This document shows, one piece after another, positions 35,183 to 45,153 of a stretch of 64,000 nt of DNA; position 1 is the first letter of the stretch; each line of letters starts with the position of its first letter. The position numbers and the translations under genes are program-made. The notes under the pieces were generated by a model that saw only the letters and a list, made by a program, of their open reading frames with translations, searched no databases and was not told the origin of the DNA. This DNA is from Bacillus sp. EB600 (GTDB lineage: Bacteria > Bacillota > Bacilli > Bacillales > Cytobacillaceae): positions 28,880 through 92,879 of the forward strand of contig NZ_JAEVLT010000019.1 of NCBI RefSeq assembly GCF_024494385.1. Direction: 5' to 3'.

Positions 35183-36376
35183 TTAAATTCGCTGCACGCG
35201 ACCATTGAATCTCTCTTTCCAATAGTCTTTCGTCATATCTACAATCGCAACACCTTTTGAGGTTTGTGCTCCTATGAATTTTCCATTTCCTATATAGATA
35301 CCGACATGTCCATCCGGTTTATAAGTATCAAAGAATACGAGATCACCTGGCTGCATTTCATTAGGGGATACCGGTTTTCCTAAATATTTTAAAGTATCCG
35401 TACTAGTGGATTCTAAAGGGCCGAGATTAACCCCTTCCTGGGCAAAAGCCCAATGAACAAAAGATGAACAATCAAAGCGTCCTCTGGCAATATCACTCTG
35501 ATTCCTCCCACCACCAAAAACATAAACAGAATTTCCGATCCACTTGTTCCCTACATCTACAACAGCAACACCTGTATTTCCTCCACTACCTGCTACTCTG
35601 GTATCGACGGCAACATATCCCTTAACATATCGCTCCGCAAACCCAAGCACTTCTTCTACATACCAATCAGCATGGTTATAAGCATATACCGCATCCCTTA
35701 ATCGACCTTCAGCTGCACCATTTTTAGCTAAATAATTGGCTGCAGAATAAATGGCATCTTCTATATCCCAGGGATCAGCTTTCCCGTCCCCATTTGCATC
35801 AACACCATAACCGCCATATTTCTTAATCATGGCTGGATCAGTCAATATATTGCTGGGTATAAGCGCATTACCTAAACCATTTCCTCCGGGGTATGACCAG
35901 CCAATCCATGTTAAAGGCATGAACTGATAATGTCCGATTGCCCCAACTGGTGAGACCATATTTTTCAATGTGGAAAACCTTGTTTCCACTCGATGTTCAG
36001 CCGCAAGTAAGTTCCATGGTACACCATATTTTTCTTGAGCAGCTTTATAGATTGGTATATATTGAGATGGAATTTCATTCACTCCAAAATCAGATATTTC
36101 TCCACCAGAATAGCCTTTTCCTGGTTTGGCCCCTTGTTCTCCAGCTGAAGATAGGACGATAAATGCCATAACCATACCACCAAGCAAGATGAATACCGCG
36201 ATGACCATTCCAAAGATAATGGGTGTACCAATGGAGGACCCAGCTGCAGCAACTGCCTTTGTCGATAATGCTTTCGAGACCTTCTTAACAACCATTTTTC
36301 CAGCTTCATTGGCAGCTTTTTTAAAAGCCGAACTTCCTCCCGTTTCTAAATCATTAGGATTATTAGTTTGGGACAT
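35183..36376 (-). CDS. Bifunctional cell-wall hydrolase (lytic transglycosylase + NlpC/P60), conjugation
   Basis: 397 aa: membrane anchor about 52-76, a lytic transglycosylase domain with the catalytic Glu in AAEHRVETRF (about 127) and VGAIGHYQFMPLTW, then an NlpC/P60 endopeptidase domain with Cys303 (RFDCSSFVHW) and His357 (DGHVGIYIGN). This VirB1-like two-domain build is that of CwlT/TcpG proteins, which open the peptidoglycan for the conjugation channel of Gram-positive elements. A VDANGDGKADPWD loop looks calcium-binding. The gene overlaps the VirB8-like gene upstream by 14 bases. Confidence 0.92.
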   Translation of the reverse strand: MSQTNNPNDLETGGSSAFKKAANEAGKMVVKKVSKALSTKAVAAAGSSIGTPIIFGMVIAVFILLGGMVMAFIVLSSAGEQGAKPGKGYSGGEISDFGVNEIPSQYIPIYKAAQEKYGVPWNLLAAEHRVETRFSTLKNMVSPVGAIGHYQFMPLTWIGWSYPGGNGLGNALIPSNILTDPAMIKKYGGYGVDANGDGKADPWDIEDAIYSAANYLAKNGAAEGRLRDAVYAYNHADWYVEEVLGFAERYVKGYVAVDTRVAGSGGNTGVAVVDVGNKWIGNSVYVFGGGRNQSDIARGRFDCSSFVHWAFAQEGVNLGPLESTSTDTLKYLGKPVSPNEMQPGDLVFFDTYKPDGHVGIYIGNGKFIGAQTSKGVAIVDMTKDYWKERFNGRVQRI

Positions 36377-36995
36377 TTACTCTCACATCCTCTACCTTCC
36401 AATCCCCATTGACCTTGCGTAACCCGACTAAATACCAATCTTCTGTTGCTGTTATATTTCCATCTGTCGATTTTGCTTCCCCGGTTACAATCACATTCCA
36501 GCGAACAATCATACTGCTTTTATTGACTACCGGTGTAACCTGGGTGCTCTTAACCGTCAAATAGGATCGTTCAAGCACTTCTCGTCTACCATTCCGTTTC
36601 ATTTTTTGATATAAATCATCCGTCATATAGGGTTTGGAATTTTCAAGATACTCTTGGGGCTTATCGGCATTGTAAGGATAAAAGGCAGTAACAAATTGAA
36701 CAGCAATCTTTTTTGTGGCTTCCAGTTCTTCATTGGAGAATTTTTCAGATTGGTCATAATCATTCGATCCATTAATGGAAGAATCAGTATCCTTATGAAC
36801 AGAAGATGTAGCTGGAGAATTGTTATGATTTTTAGGTGCTTTATATATAGGATGTTGGTCGATAGGACCCTTATCCCTGTTTATGGTTCGAAAAAAAGCC
36901 AATACAGAAAAACCTATCACTAGAAAGATCACAAGAAGAAAAAGAAACAACTTTACCCTGTCACTCTTGCTATTTTCAAAATCCCATCCAAACAT
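36363..36995 (-). CDS. VirB8/NTF2-like conjugation protein
   Basis: 210 aa with one N-terminal membrane helix (LFLFLLVIFLVIGFSVLAF), a polar linker and a C-terminal domain: LEATKKIAVQFVTAFYPYNA, PYMTDDLYQKM, SMIVRWNVIVTGEA and DWYLVGLRKVNGDWKVEDVR. The arrangement is that of NTF2-like/VirB8-type accessory subunits of Gram-positive transfer channels. It sits between the channel gene and the hydrolase. Function is inferred from fold pattern and neighbours. Confidence 0.6.
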   Translation of the reverse strand: MFGWDFENSKSDRVKLFLFLLVIFLVIGFSVLAFFRTINRDKGPIDQHPIYKAPKNHNNSPATSSVHKDTDSSINGSNDYDQSEKFSNEELEATKKIAVQFVTAFYPYNADKPQEYLENSKPYMTDDLYQKMKRNGRREVLERSYLTVKSTQVTPVVNKSSMIVRWNVIVTGEAKSTDGNITATEDWYLVGLRKVNGDWKVEDVRVNVPN

Positions 36996-37019
36996 ATCTA
37001 GTCCTCCTAGTGCTATGTC

Positions 37020-39212
37020 CTATTCCCTCTCTTTATTTTTGCTCGTATTTTCACGATTGACCGTTTTATTGATTTTCTGTTGATTTAAATTTTGTTCAGT
37101 TCGTCTTGTAGCTTCCTTAGAAACATTTTCTCTTTCGGTGATTGTATCCTGAATGCTTCGATTCGTTTCCGTTACGTTATTATTTCTTTCTGTCACATTA
37201 TTAACAGTGCGCTCATTATGATCATTATTAATGGATTGGTGATTAATTTTATCTTTGATATTTTTTTCATTACTGTTATTTATCAATCGTTCTCGATTCG
37301 TTGTATCTTGAGAAACACCATGGTCAACTGACCGTACAAGTGATCTGTGTTCACTTAATTGTCCACCCTGTGAATGATCGGTAAGCTCCGGATTGTGCAT
37401 ATCTGAATGTTCTAGTGTAGCAGTATCTTCCATATTTACATCTCTTAATCTTTTACGATTTGCTAAAGGAACATTTGGAAGATTTCCTCCGTCTAAACGT
37501 CGGCGCCGTAAATCTTCAATTGATGTAATATTACCATTTTCATCATGTTGTTTAGTTTTTTGTGTTCGATCCATTAACTGTTCACGGTCAACATTTGATG
37601 TATGTTCAATACCTGTATGTTTTTTGGATATTTCTTGACCTTCTGTAAATTCTTCGTTGTTACGATCTGCAAGCATTGCACCAGCAACAGCACTCTTGAG
37701 ACCATCTTTAGTTGATTTGAACTGTTTTTTTCTTTTTGCTAACTGATCCTTATCCAGAATACCTATTTTACTCTGTCCTACCTGACGTCGTGCTAAAGGT
37801 TGATTACGCATACGACCACTGCCATTAGCATGATCCATCACATTTCTAGCTGTACGAACCATATTTTTAGCTTCACGATATTTTTGCTTATAACCTTGTA
37901 AAGTCGCTCCTGTACTACTTTGGACATTATTCACTGCCGTGGACACCACGTTAAACAGGTCTTTACGTTTCGCCCAAATACCTACAAAACAAATGATCTG
38001 AAGGAGCATCATACCTAAATAACCTAAATCCCCGTTATCAGTTGCACGATATAAAATGGCAGAAATGCCAAACATAATCGTTAACAATAGGGCAATGGCA
38101 ATCTTCATTAACTGGGCATGTAATACTTTCATTGCCCAATCAAAAGCTGATTGTTGCCATCTTGGAACCATTGCCATAAGCAACGGAACCGGAGCAAAAA
38201 GTACCAATGCAAGGAATATCATCTGATAAAGAATGATGGTGCCTGAAACGATCAATAAAAAGATTCCAATAATGCTGTTGGCGATGAAAAGCAACGGAAC
38301 GAAAGCTGCACGCTGAGAAACTCCATCAATAGACATCATTTTATTTTTCTTTATTTGTACTTCTTCTTTTGCCTTTTCACTTCTGTCTTGTGCATTTATA
38401 ATAGGGTCAATCTGAAGAAGTTCATTGACACGTCCTTCCTCCACTTTTGTTGTGCCATATTGCATTAAGAGATAAGGTTTTTTTACCATCAAGTCAAACA
38501 TCTGATTGCGTATGGTTGCAATTCCTTCTTCTTCTGAATAAGAAGAACCTGGATTAACAATACTTGCAGAAACGGCCAATATTTCACTTTGAAGATTACT
38601 AGACCAACTATTAACTCCCTTCAAAATAGTTGGAGCATTAGAAAAGAAGCCAAGTGCAAAAACGAAAATGATCATTGAAGAAATCAATCCACCCCACGCA
38701 CGAGTACTTTCACGTTTTACCATACCAACGTAAGTCGCCCAAGCACCAACAATTCCAATAACAATTGTCACAAGCAAAGGCCATAATCCCTTGACCATGA
38801 AGCCACCAGGTCCAAAACCAGCAATATTTTGAATAGCTTCACCAATTTGATCACACACATTGGAAACAAAATCGAGTTGAAACGCTTCTTGGACAATCTT
38901 CATCGAAAAAGACCCTAGTAAGCTATTTACAATCCAAATAGAATTAATAATTTCCATTAAAGCAATATAGATTTGTTTACCTGCCCCGTCTGCCCAATTC
39001 CACGGCATCCAATCACCATTGGTATCAACCCATGTATCGAGTTTATAATTAGCTTGTGGATAATCATTATATTTTAATTGAACCTCTCCTACTGATTTCG
39101 CATTTCCATCCTGAGGTACTAAGTTATCTTGAAGGCTTTCTGCTGAAACCGGGACTTGAACCACAAGAAGCAATGCCACAAATAAAAAGAAAACCTTCAG
39201 TAGTCTTTTCAT
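37020..39212 (-). CDS. VirB6-like (TcpH/ConG-type) conjugation channel protein
   Basis: 730 aa. A signal peptide (LLKVFFLFVALLLVVQVPVSA) is followed by about seven membrane segments between residues 110 and 400 (for example VTIVIGIVGAWATYVGMV, LVLFAPVPLLMAMVP, KIAIALLLTIMFGISAILY). A long hydrophilic C-terminal tail is rich in Asn, Arg, Thr and Glu (about 430-730, ending TERNNNVTETNRSIQ...). VirB6-type proteins form the inner part of the transfer channel. Its position directly after the VirB4 ATPase and lipoprotein matches tcp/con clusters. The charged tail probably lies in the cytoplasm. Start ATG 39212 overlaps the lipoprotein stop. Confidence 0.85.
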   Translation of the reverse strand: MKRLLKVFFLFVALLLVVQVPVSAESLQDNLVPQDGNAKSVGEVQLKYNDYPQANYKLDTWVDTNGDWMPWNWADGAGKQIYIALMEIINSIWIVNSLLGSFSMKIVQEAFQLDFVSNVCDQIGEAIQNIAGFGPGGFMVKGLWPLLVTIVIGIVGAWATYVGMVKRESTRAWGGLISSMIIFVFALGFFSNAPTILKGVNSWSSNLQSEILAVSASIVNPGSSYSEEEGIATIRNQMFDLMVKKPYLLMQYGTTKVEEGRVNELLQIDPIINAQDRSEKAKEEVQIKKNKMMSIDGVSQRAAFVPLLFIANSIIGIFLLIVSGTIILYQMIFLALVLFAPVPLLMAMVPRWQQSAFDWAMKVLHAQLMKIAIALLLTIMFGISAILYRATDNGDLGYLGMMLLQIICFVGIWAKRKDLFNVVSTAVNNVQSSTGATLQGYKQKYREAKNMVRTARNVMDHANGSGRMRNQPLARRQVGQSKIGILDKDQLAKRKKQFKSTKDGLKSAVAGAMLADRNNEEFTEGQEISKKHTGIEHTSNVDREQLMDRTQKTKQHDENGNITSIEDLRRRRLDGGNLPNVPLANRKRLRDVNMEDTATLEHSDMHNPELTDHSQGGQLSEHRSLVRSVDHGVSQDTTNRERLINNSNEKNIKDKINHQSINNDHNERTVNNVTERNNNVTETNRSIQDTITERENVSKEATRRTEQNLNQQKINKTVNRENTSKNKERE

Positions 39213-39652
39213 TAATCATGCAGCTCCCTTAGTACTTTTGGATTTAAGTCCTTTACAAGTTTGTCAAAATCATATATATCTCCGTATTTAGTACGTTTCC
39301 ATCCGTTGTCAGTCTTAACTACCTCCATTTCTTCTGTTTTTAAACGATCCTTATCAGTAGGGTCTTGGTATTCAATTTTATAAAAGTAATCTTTATCATT
39401 TACTTCCCATTGAGTCAATTTATAATGTTTGATAGTTTCTTTGTTATCTGCTTTATCCTTAGGATCTAATGCTTTTGATTTTTCATTGAGTAAATTTAGC
39501 ATTTTTGATTCATCTGTTTGAATCAAAGCATTAACCCATTTAATCGGGACATCTGTAGAATTTTCCCCTTTACCATTTACCTTATTATTACTGCAAGCTG
39601 CAGTAATAATAAGAAGAAAAGAAATACTCAAAATGGAAATAAATTTTTTCAT
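39212..39652 (-). CDS. Conjugation-cluster lipoprotein
   Basis: 146 aa with lipoprotein signal SILSISFLLIITAAC and a mature NTF2-like-looking domain: VPIKWVNALIQTDESKMLNL, IKHYKLTQWEVNDKDYFYKI, MEVVKTDNGWKRTKYGDIYD. It overlaps the VirB4 stop (ATGA-type) and the VirB6-like start, so it is co-translated with both. Likely a surface component of the channel. Exact role unknown. Confidence 0.65.
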   Translation of the reverse strand: MKKFISILSISFLLIITAACSNNKVNGKGENSTDVPIKWVNALIQTDESKMLNLLNEKSKALDPKDKADNKETIKHYKLTQWEVNDKDYFYKIEYQDPTDKDRLKTEEMEVVKTDNGWKRTKYGDIYDFDKLVKDLNPKVLRELHD

Positions 39653-42225
39653 ATAAACACCTCTTCTTTAGAGTTGTCATCATTCATCGGTTCATGACTA
39701 TCTATTGGAAGTCTCCCATCAAGAATGATCTTTTCATCTTCGTAAATTCTTTCAGCTGGTGGCCGTGTATCAAAGGCATCAAACAAATCTTTAAATAAAG
39801 CATTAATGGATATAACCCCCACCCGTCCAGTAATATCTTGGAATAAACACTGACCGTTTTGAAGTTCTCTCAAAGTCGATGCGTTGTATTCTGTATTTTT
39901 TAAGTTCAACAAGGAAAGAACATTTTCAATCTCTTTCGGATCGGTACTTCGAAATGCAAATTTCATCCCAATGTTGTTCTTCATCTTTTCATCCAGCAAA
40001 TCATTCGCATTTTGCGTAACAAAGTAAATACCAGCATTCATTGAACGTCCTGCACGTACAAGTCGCGATGCTAAATGGCTCCCCTGACTTGTATTCAATA
40101 CCGCCCAGGCTTCATCAAGCAAAACTGTTTTAAAAATGTGGCGATCGCTATGAATGAATTTTAAAGCGAATGATGAAATTGGGAGCATCATCGCAATGGA
40201 AAGCATTTCAGACAAGTTGTATTTTTCTTGTGGGGTATCTGGTGCCGGCAATTCAAGGTTTTGAATTTGAAGCACATTTAGTGCTGTCTGAAGGTTAATC
40301 GCTGTATCATTCTCTCCATCACCAAAAAGTAGCTGAGCAAAAGACAATTCACTAAAAGATCGAATATGCTCGCCTAATAGCTTTGAAACCTTGTCTTCGC
40401 TGTTTAATAATGTTTGAACCACTTTACTTAAACATGGCTTTTCTCCTTCTGAAACCGAACGAACAGCCTGAGTCAGCTTCGGGAACTTTCCAGAATCATC
40501 AAGTCTCACACCGGTTAAGAACGTGAGAATATCAAGTGCAAGGGTTTCAGCCTCTTTTATATCATCATGAATGGAAAATGGATCTAATCTCCCTTTATCT
40601 TCGGGTTTGGTAGAAAGTGAAATAATGTTTACCTGTTCACCTAATTCATATAAATCTCGATTCCAATTACCGCGTTCGTTTTTAGGATCAATGACCAGGG
40701 CCTTTCCCCCAGAAAGAACGGATAGGTACGTAATGAGGTTGGCACAAAAAGACTTACCTCCACCCAACGACCCTAGAAACGCTGCTGAAAGCGCATTTGT
40801 TTTGGTTCCGCGAATACCTTGGGCTGCTCGATTAGGCATAATATAAACCGGCTGATCAAGAATCCCTGTACTTCCGATAAAGAAACCTTCTCCATCACCC
40901 AGCTGCTTTGTGGCCCCAAACATACCACCAGCAACAGTTGCTGGTTCCATGAAATGAACATAGTCTTTGATGTACCTCTTTGCCCCTGGAAGGAATTCAT
41001 TGAAAGCCAACCATTGATCACCATATGGCTGCTCAATCTGAAACATCATATCTTGATACATGTCTTTTATGGTATCGCAACGACGTTTCAATTCGTCTTC
41101 ATCAGTGGCCGCAACAGCAAGAATAATCGAGGTTTTAATTAATGGCATTCGGGATTTTTGCAAATAAGCCTCTAATTCCTGGGCTTCCTTTCGACCTTCT
41201 AATACATTCAATCCTGTTTCATTTCCAGTTTCCCATGCATGTCGGTCTTGGTCTTTCAATTCTTTCTGCTTGTTACGAACGGCGGATAACGCTTTGCGAT
41301 TATCCATCGTTTCCGTCCGTACACTAATTTCCACTGGAAAATCTAGATTTTGAATGACATACATCCATTCCTCTCCCGGAAATTGCATTTCATATGGGAC
41401 ATTTGCGATGGTTAAAAAGGCGACATATCCTTCCACTTCATCCCCCTCATGAATTTGTTTCAAAATCAAATTTCGTTTTGGTGAATCGTCTACTAAACCT
41501 TCTGATAAACGCACGACATCATGATACAGTGGACGACGAACTGTTATCTTACCTTCTTCATATTCTTTAAAATTCACTGTGTAAGCAGGACTCCAATTTT
41601 TGATAATCGGAGCCTTCCCAATGGATCGATACCAGTTCCGGCGAATGAGCCACTGAAGATCTTCTTCATTAATGGGATCTGCCTTTAAACGTGTAGATAC
41701 TTTGTTATAAACGCGCCGTTCAGCTTTACGGTATCGATTTATTTCATCTTCAGTAATTTCAGGGATATCAAGTCCAGATACTTCATTCACACCACCAATA
41801 AACTCTTTCCATGCTTCTTTTATGTCCTGGAAAAGGGAGCTTTTTTTATTCAAATGATCAGGTTTTTGCAACTTCACACCAATATAAAACCTGTATTCTG
41901 TACCTTCTTTCCCTAACAATTTTTCAAGTTGAAGTGCCGAATCATCTGTATGCTTGATTGCTGCTTCTTTCAATGGACCTGATAATTTACTTTTGAAATG
42001 TTCATGCTTTTCTTGGATCGACTGAAAGCTTGGAACGACAAGTAAATGGGTATCCAAATTGATTTGCCAAAAAAAAGCTTTAATCTTCGTAAAAATAAAA
42101 TCCTTTTCTTCATCAGCTAAAAAATCGTAATTGTATCCAGGTAACTGATAGTAAGCCCAACATGTACCGTCTTGAGAAAATACAAGGTTTCCTTCAAAAT
42201 ATTTAATTGGAAATTCTATATTCAT
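39649..42225 (-). CDS. VirB4-type conjugation ATPase (TcpF/ConE-like)
   Basis: About 858 aa, the motor of the type IV secretion channel. An N-terminal CagE/VirB4-like domain (MNIEFPIKYFEGNLVFSQDG, FPGEEWMYVIQNLDFPVEI) is followed by a RecA-like domain with Walker A GSLGGGKSFC (about 485-492) and Walker B FKTVLLDEAWAVLN (about 699-711), then RAGRSMNAGIYFVTQNAND. All key residues are intact. Start ATG 42225 is preferred over TTG 42243 because AAAGGTGA lies at a proper distance. It overlaps the TcpE-like gene's end by about 20 bases. Confidence 0.93.
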   Translation of the reverse strand: MNIEFPIKYFEGNLVFSQDGTCWAYYQLPGYNYDFLADEEKDFIFTKIKAFFWQINLDTHLLVVPSFQSIQEKHEHFKSKLSGPLKEAAIKHTDDSALQLEKLLGKEGTEYRFYIGVKLQKPDHLNKKSSLFQDIKEAWKEFIGGVNEVSGLDIPEITEDEINRYRKAERRVYNKVSTRLKADPINEEDLQWLIRRNWYRSIGKAPIIKNWSPAYTVNFKEYEEGKITVRRPLYHDVVRLSEGLVDDSPKRNLILKQIHEGDEVEGYVAFLTIANVPYEMQFPGEEWMYVIQNLDFPVEISVRTETMDNRKALSAVRNKQKELKDQDRHAWETGNETGLNVLEGRKEAQELEAYLQKSRMPLIKTSIILAVAATDEDELKRRCDTIKDMYQDMMFQIEQPYGDQWLAFNEFLPGAKRYIKDYVHFMEPATVAGGMFGATKQLGDGEGFFIGSTGILDQPVYIMPNRAAQGIRGTKTNALSAAFLGSLGGGKSFCANLITYLSVLSGGKALVIDPKNERGNWNRDLYELGEQVNIISLSTKPEDKGRLDPFSIHDDIKEAETLALDILTFLTGVRLDDSGKFPKLTQAVRSVSEGEKPCLSKVVQTLLNSEDKVSKLLGEHIRSFSELSFAQLLFGDGENDTAINLQTALNVLQIQNLELPAPDTPQEKYNLSEMLSIAMMLPISSFALKFIHSDRHIFKTVLLDEAWAVLNTSQGSHLASRLVRAGRSMNAGIYFVTQNANDLLDEKMKNNIGMKFAFRSTDPKEIENVLSLLNLKNTEYNASTLRELQNGQCLFQDITGRVGVISINALFKDLFDAFDTRPPAERIYEDEKIILDGRLPIDSHEPMNDDNSKEEVFI

Positions 42226-42631
42226 CCGCTTCACCTTTCTCAAGGTAGCTCAATTGACGAAAGCCAACCTTGCTTGCATATTTGTAAGGCTTTTTCACGT
42301 CTGACACTTCTTTATAACGATTTCGTATATGTGGCGATAAATGGTATTGCACGACTCGGATCAAAAATCGCTGAGGCGCTTTTCCATCTAGCAATTGTTT
42401 TGTAAAAAACCAAGTAAATAATCCAGGTAAAAATACGTATTCTACCAATTCCAAATGCAACAAACTAAAAGGAGGAAAATGATTTAAGATCCACACAATC
42501 ATCACTCCACCGCCGAAGAATCCTATCTGTCGATAAGTTAAGGGAATTGGCAGAGGAATATCCTGAATTCCGTATAAAACCTTTTCTACTTTCCAGACAC
42601 TGTTATAAGTTCGTAAAATTTTAGGCTTCAT
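42203..42631 (-). CDS. TcpE-family conjugation membrane protein
   Basis: 142 aa with the TcpE-like layout: a short cytoplasmic start (RTYNSVWKVEKVLYGIQDI), two close membrane segments (TYRQIGFFGGGVMIVWILNH and LVEYVFLPGLFTWFFTK), and a C-terminal cytoplasmic part ending PYKYASKVGFRQLSYLEKGE. TcpE/ConD proteins anchor the channel ATPase complex in tcp and ICEBs1-type systems. It overlaps the VirB4 gene. Assignment rests on pattern, topology and neighbours. Confidence 0.75.
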   Translation of the reverse strand: MKPKILRTYNSVWKVEKVLYGIQDIPLPIPLTYRQIGFFGGGVMIVWILNHFPPFSLLHLELVEYVFLPGLFTWFFTKQLLDGKAPQRFLIRVVQYHLSPHIRNRYKEVSDVKKPYKYASKVGFRQLSYLEKGEADEYRISN

Positions 42632-42660
42632 GTACTATCACCCCACCTTCTTTGGTTTCA

Positions 42661-42882
42661 CTAACCGCCGAAAACAGTAGACCACAATTTACCGCCCAAC
42701 GTTTTAACGCTTTCCGGTGTGAAAACAAATACTCCAACGATCATCGCAAAAATGGCGAAACCTACAAACCTAGAAAACTCACGCTTTACCAAAAAATAAA
42801 TAGCAACAGCCCCAATAATAACTAAGAATAAAGCCCCAACTTGCGTAGAAAACCAATTTTGAATATTTTGGCCAAAGTTCAT
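42661..42882 (-). CDS. TcpD-family small membrane protein
   Basis: 73 aa with two hydrophobic segments (VGALFLVIIGAVAIYFLVKR and FVGFAIFAMIVGVFVFTPES) and a Trp near each end. Length, topology and location between TcpC- and TcpE-like genes match TcpD, a small essential transfer component of pCW3-type systems. Good ribosome site AGGAGG before ATG 42882. Confidence 0.75.
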   Translation of the reverse strand: MNFGQNIQNWFSTQVGALFLVIIGAVAIYFLVKREFSRFVGFAIFAMIVGVFVFTPESVKTLGGKLWSTVFGG

Positions 42883-42907
42883 AACCTAAAAACCTCCTAA
42901 TGTAGTA

Positions 42908-43873
42908 TTATTGATTTTTCATTTCCTTTACGAACCAACGATTATCTTGTTTAACTAACATTAGCTGATACGGATACATAACTTGAGCTTTTGATTGATT
43001 TTCCTGAAAAATGACGTTTGCATACACTTGATATTCATTGGAGGATGTACTAGCCTTAATGACGGTGTTTTTCACTTTTTTGAACGTGATAATTCCAGTC
43101 ATCGTTTGAATCTCGTTACCTTTCACGTAATAAGATAATTCTTCCTGGGTACCGGTTGTATAAACTTTGAAAAATGTGTTTAATGATGAAGTAATTTCTT
43201 CTTGGAGTTTAGGATCTTGAATTTTGCTATTTTCATCGATCGTGGAATCTGAAGTAATTTGTGGTTTTTTCGCTGGTGCAACAAAATACGGTATCTTATA
43301 AACAACAAAAGATTTTCCATCGGTTTTAATCGGAATAACGAAATCTTTTTCATAAGGACCTGCTGATTCCTCCGTTGCTTTCGGTGGCTCTGTATTATTT
43401 TTTTGAGCTTCTGCTACCGCTGCTGGATCAGGTGGAGGTAATTTCTTCAAGATATGCTGTACTCGTAACGTTATAAGGGCTGTATCCTTCCCCGTTTCTT
43501 CAACATTCCAAACTTGTGATTTAGTTAAACGGCTATTCCATTCCATCCCATCAAATACAAGTCCAGCTTGTTCATTTAATCCTTTGGCAAGATAAGGCTG
43601 CAAACGTTCCATCCGATTTTTTCTGCCTTCATCGGTATTTTGCCAATTAAAATATTGACTAGCGAAGTTCTGGGCAAAGGACTGGGCTCCCTCGCTTGCT
43701 GCATGATTAACTTTTTGGTCCACTTGTTGCATCGAATTATCCTTAGCTGTAGCATTTCCAACACGAACAATCGCTACGATTGATAGAAACAATACCAATA
43801 CAAAACCTGTCCAAAAAGCGTACTTAATCAATTTTTTTCGCAGTACAGTTTTTGGATATTCACGTTTTTTCAT
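42908..43873 (-). CDS. TcpC-like (VirB8-like) conjugation protein
   Basis: 321 aa: a basic N-terminus, one membrane helix (YAFWTGFVLVLFLSIVAIVRVG) and two NTF2-like external domains, the first with QSFAQNFASQYFNWQNTDEG and RMERLQPYLAKGLNEQ, the second with ITSSLNTFFKVYTTGTQEEL and LMLVKQDNRWFVKEM. This tandem arrangement is characteristic of TcpC/ConB channel proteins that oligomerise around the channel at the outer face of the membrane. A Pro/Ala-rich loop (KKLPPPDPAAVAEAQ) separates strands in domain 1. Start ATG 43873 overlaps the gene upstream. Confidence 0.85.
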   Translation of the reverse strand: MKKREYPKTVLRKKLIKYAFWTGFVLVLFLSIVAIVRVGNATAKDNSMQQVDQKVNHAASEGAQSFAQNFASQYFNWQNTDEGRKNRMERLQPYLAKGLNEQAGLVFDGMEWNSRLTKSQVWNVEETGKDTALITLRVQHILKKLPPPDPAAVAEAQKNNTEPPKATEESAGPYEKDFVIPIKTDGKSFVVYKIPYFVAPAKKPQITSDSTIDENSKIQDPKLQEEITSSLNTFFKVYTTGTQEELSYYVKGNEIQTMTGIITFKKVKNTVIKASTSSNEYQVYANVIFQENQSKAQVMYPYQLMLVKQDNRWFVKEMKNQ

Positions 43874-44180
43874 GCTTCCTCTCCTTCCTCTTCAACTCTT
43901 CTCCAAGCGCCCAAACAGAAATACAGATAAAAACAAACACTCCTATAGTTGTCCAAAGACCATTCTCTACATAAAAATCTTTGATAAGTTTTATCACCTG
44001 ATCTGCAGCTGTAGAAAAAACTGGAAATTTTACATAGGCCAAATGGAGAAGGAAATATGCGATTGCTACCATTACTGCTGAAACGATAACAACCACCAAA
44101 AATCTTCTAAAAAAACCTAGCAACATTTCTTTGATTGAATTATTGGTTGCAGACGAACCGCGTTTAACTTTGTATCCCAT
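43860..44180 (-). CDS. Small conjugation-operon membrane protein
   Basis: 106 aa with two membrane segments (FLVVVIVSAVMVAIAYFLLH and TTIGVFVFICISVWALG) and a highly basic C-terminus EELKRKERKHEKT. Start ATG 44180 follows GAGGTGA; a longer in-frame extension to 44252 lacks such a site. Gene order places it before TcpC. Specific function unknown. Confidence 0.6.
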   Translation of the reverse strand: MGYKVKRGSSATNNSIKEMLLGFFRRFLVVVIVSAVMVAIAYFLLHLAYVKFPVFSTAADQVIKLIKDFYVENGLWTTIGVFVFICISVWALGEELKRKERKHEKT

Positions 44181-44248
44181 CCTTATCACCTCACCTCGTG
44201 TCATCAAGTTATTGGATACATAGATTTCTATAATTCCATTTTTATAGA

Positions 44249-45139
44249 TCATTCAATTTTCTTATATAAGCGATAAAGTTGGTTAGAATCAGTTGAATTT
44301 TTCGCTTTCCAGATGTCTCCATATGGATTCGCTATCACATCCTCATAAGTGCCAAATAGCAAACTTCCACCAATCTTCTCAATTTCACGAGAATCTGCCT
44401 TTTTCGAGTTTTCCAAAATCTTATTTCGTTCTGTATCATTATTAGAAACAAACAACACTCGAACAACCCGAATACCATCACCAAAAATTTCGTCATTTAC
44501 AAAAGCTCTTTTACGAACATATTCGTTATAACGTCTAATTTTATTCAGCGTTACTTCGATCCTTTGTCGACTTCTTTCTAATTCTACAAAATAAAGAAAT
44601 TTAACGTTTTGTCCGTTCACTTCTCTTTCCAATAGAAAAGCTCCATCGGGTCGAATCACCGAAGTAGATGATTGCTTTTTCTTTCCTTCCTTATCCGTAG
44701 TGACTTCACCATAATTGCGAAATGCCCTGCGTTCTGAAAAATACTCGTTAAATTGATAATAGTCATCCTTTTGAGAAGCATAAGACGCAAGAATATGTGC
44801 CATTCTTATGGAATGAAAAACATAAGTCGGTGTACGCTGTGTCCACCGTGCATCCCAATCAGCTTCACCGAGAATTTCTTTTACTTCCTGGACACCCTTT
44901 GTATCCAGTGTATAAACAAGGCGATCACGGCCCTGCACAGTAGCTTTTGCAACTGGGAATGACTTAATATAGCCCTCCGCTTCCATGGCCCTCATTTGTT
45001 TAGATATCCAAAACTTACTGTAAGGCTTTCCTTCTGGATGAATATAAATATATTTTTCTAAGTACTCTACATCAATAAATACCAAATCATGTAAAGTAAC
45101 GAATAATAACTCTTCCATTTCTCCTATTCTTTTTACCAT
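44249..45139 (-). CDS. Replication-relaxation family protein (winged-helix plus nuclease-like)
   Basis: About 296 aa. An N-terminal winged-helix-like part (LEKYIYIHPEGKPYSKFWIS to GYIKSFPV) is followed by a core FHSIRMAHILASYA ... VIRPDGAFLLER and FLYFVELERSRQRIEVTLNKI, with an Asp-Gly and a Glu-x-Glu pattern that recall PD-(D/E)xK nucleases. This is the profile of 'replication-relaxation' proteins found in Gram-positive plasmid transfer regions. Such a protein may act at the transfer origin. Start ATG 45139 has AGGGGG at 7 bases; TTG 45163 would extend it. It overlaps nothing but lies just 15 bases past the ATPase gene stop. Confidence 0.75.
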   Translation of the reverse strand: MVKRIGEMEELLFVTLHDLVFIDVEYLEKYIYIHPEGKPYSKFWISKQMRAMEAEGYIKSFPVAKATVQGRDRLVYTLDTKGVQEVKEILGEADWDARWTQRTPTYVFHSIRMAHILASYASQKDDYYQFNEYFSERRAFRNYGEVTTDKEGKKKQSSTSVIRPDGAFLLEREVNGQNVKFLYFVELERSRQRIEVTLNKIRRYNEYVRKRAFVNDEIFGDGIRVVRVLFVSNNDTERNKILENSKKADSREIEKIGGSLLFGTYEDVIANPYGDIWKAKNSTDSNQLYRLYKKIE

Positions 45140-45153
45140 TGATAAACCCCCTA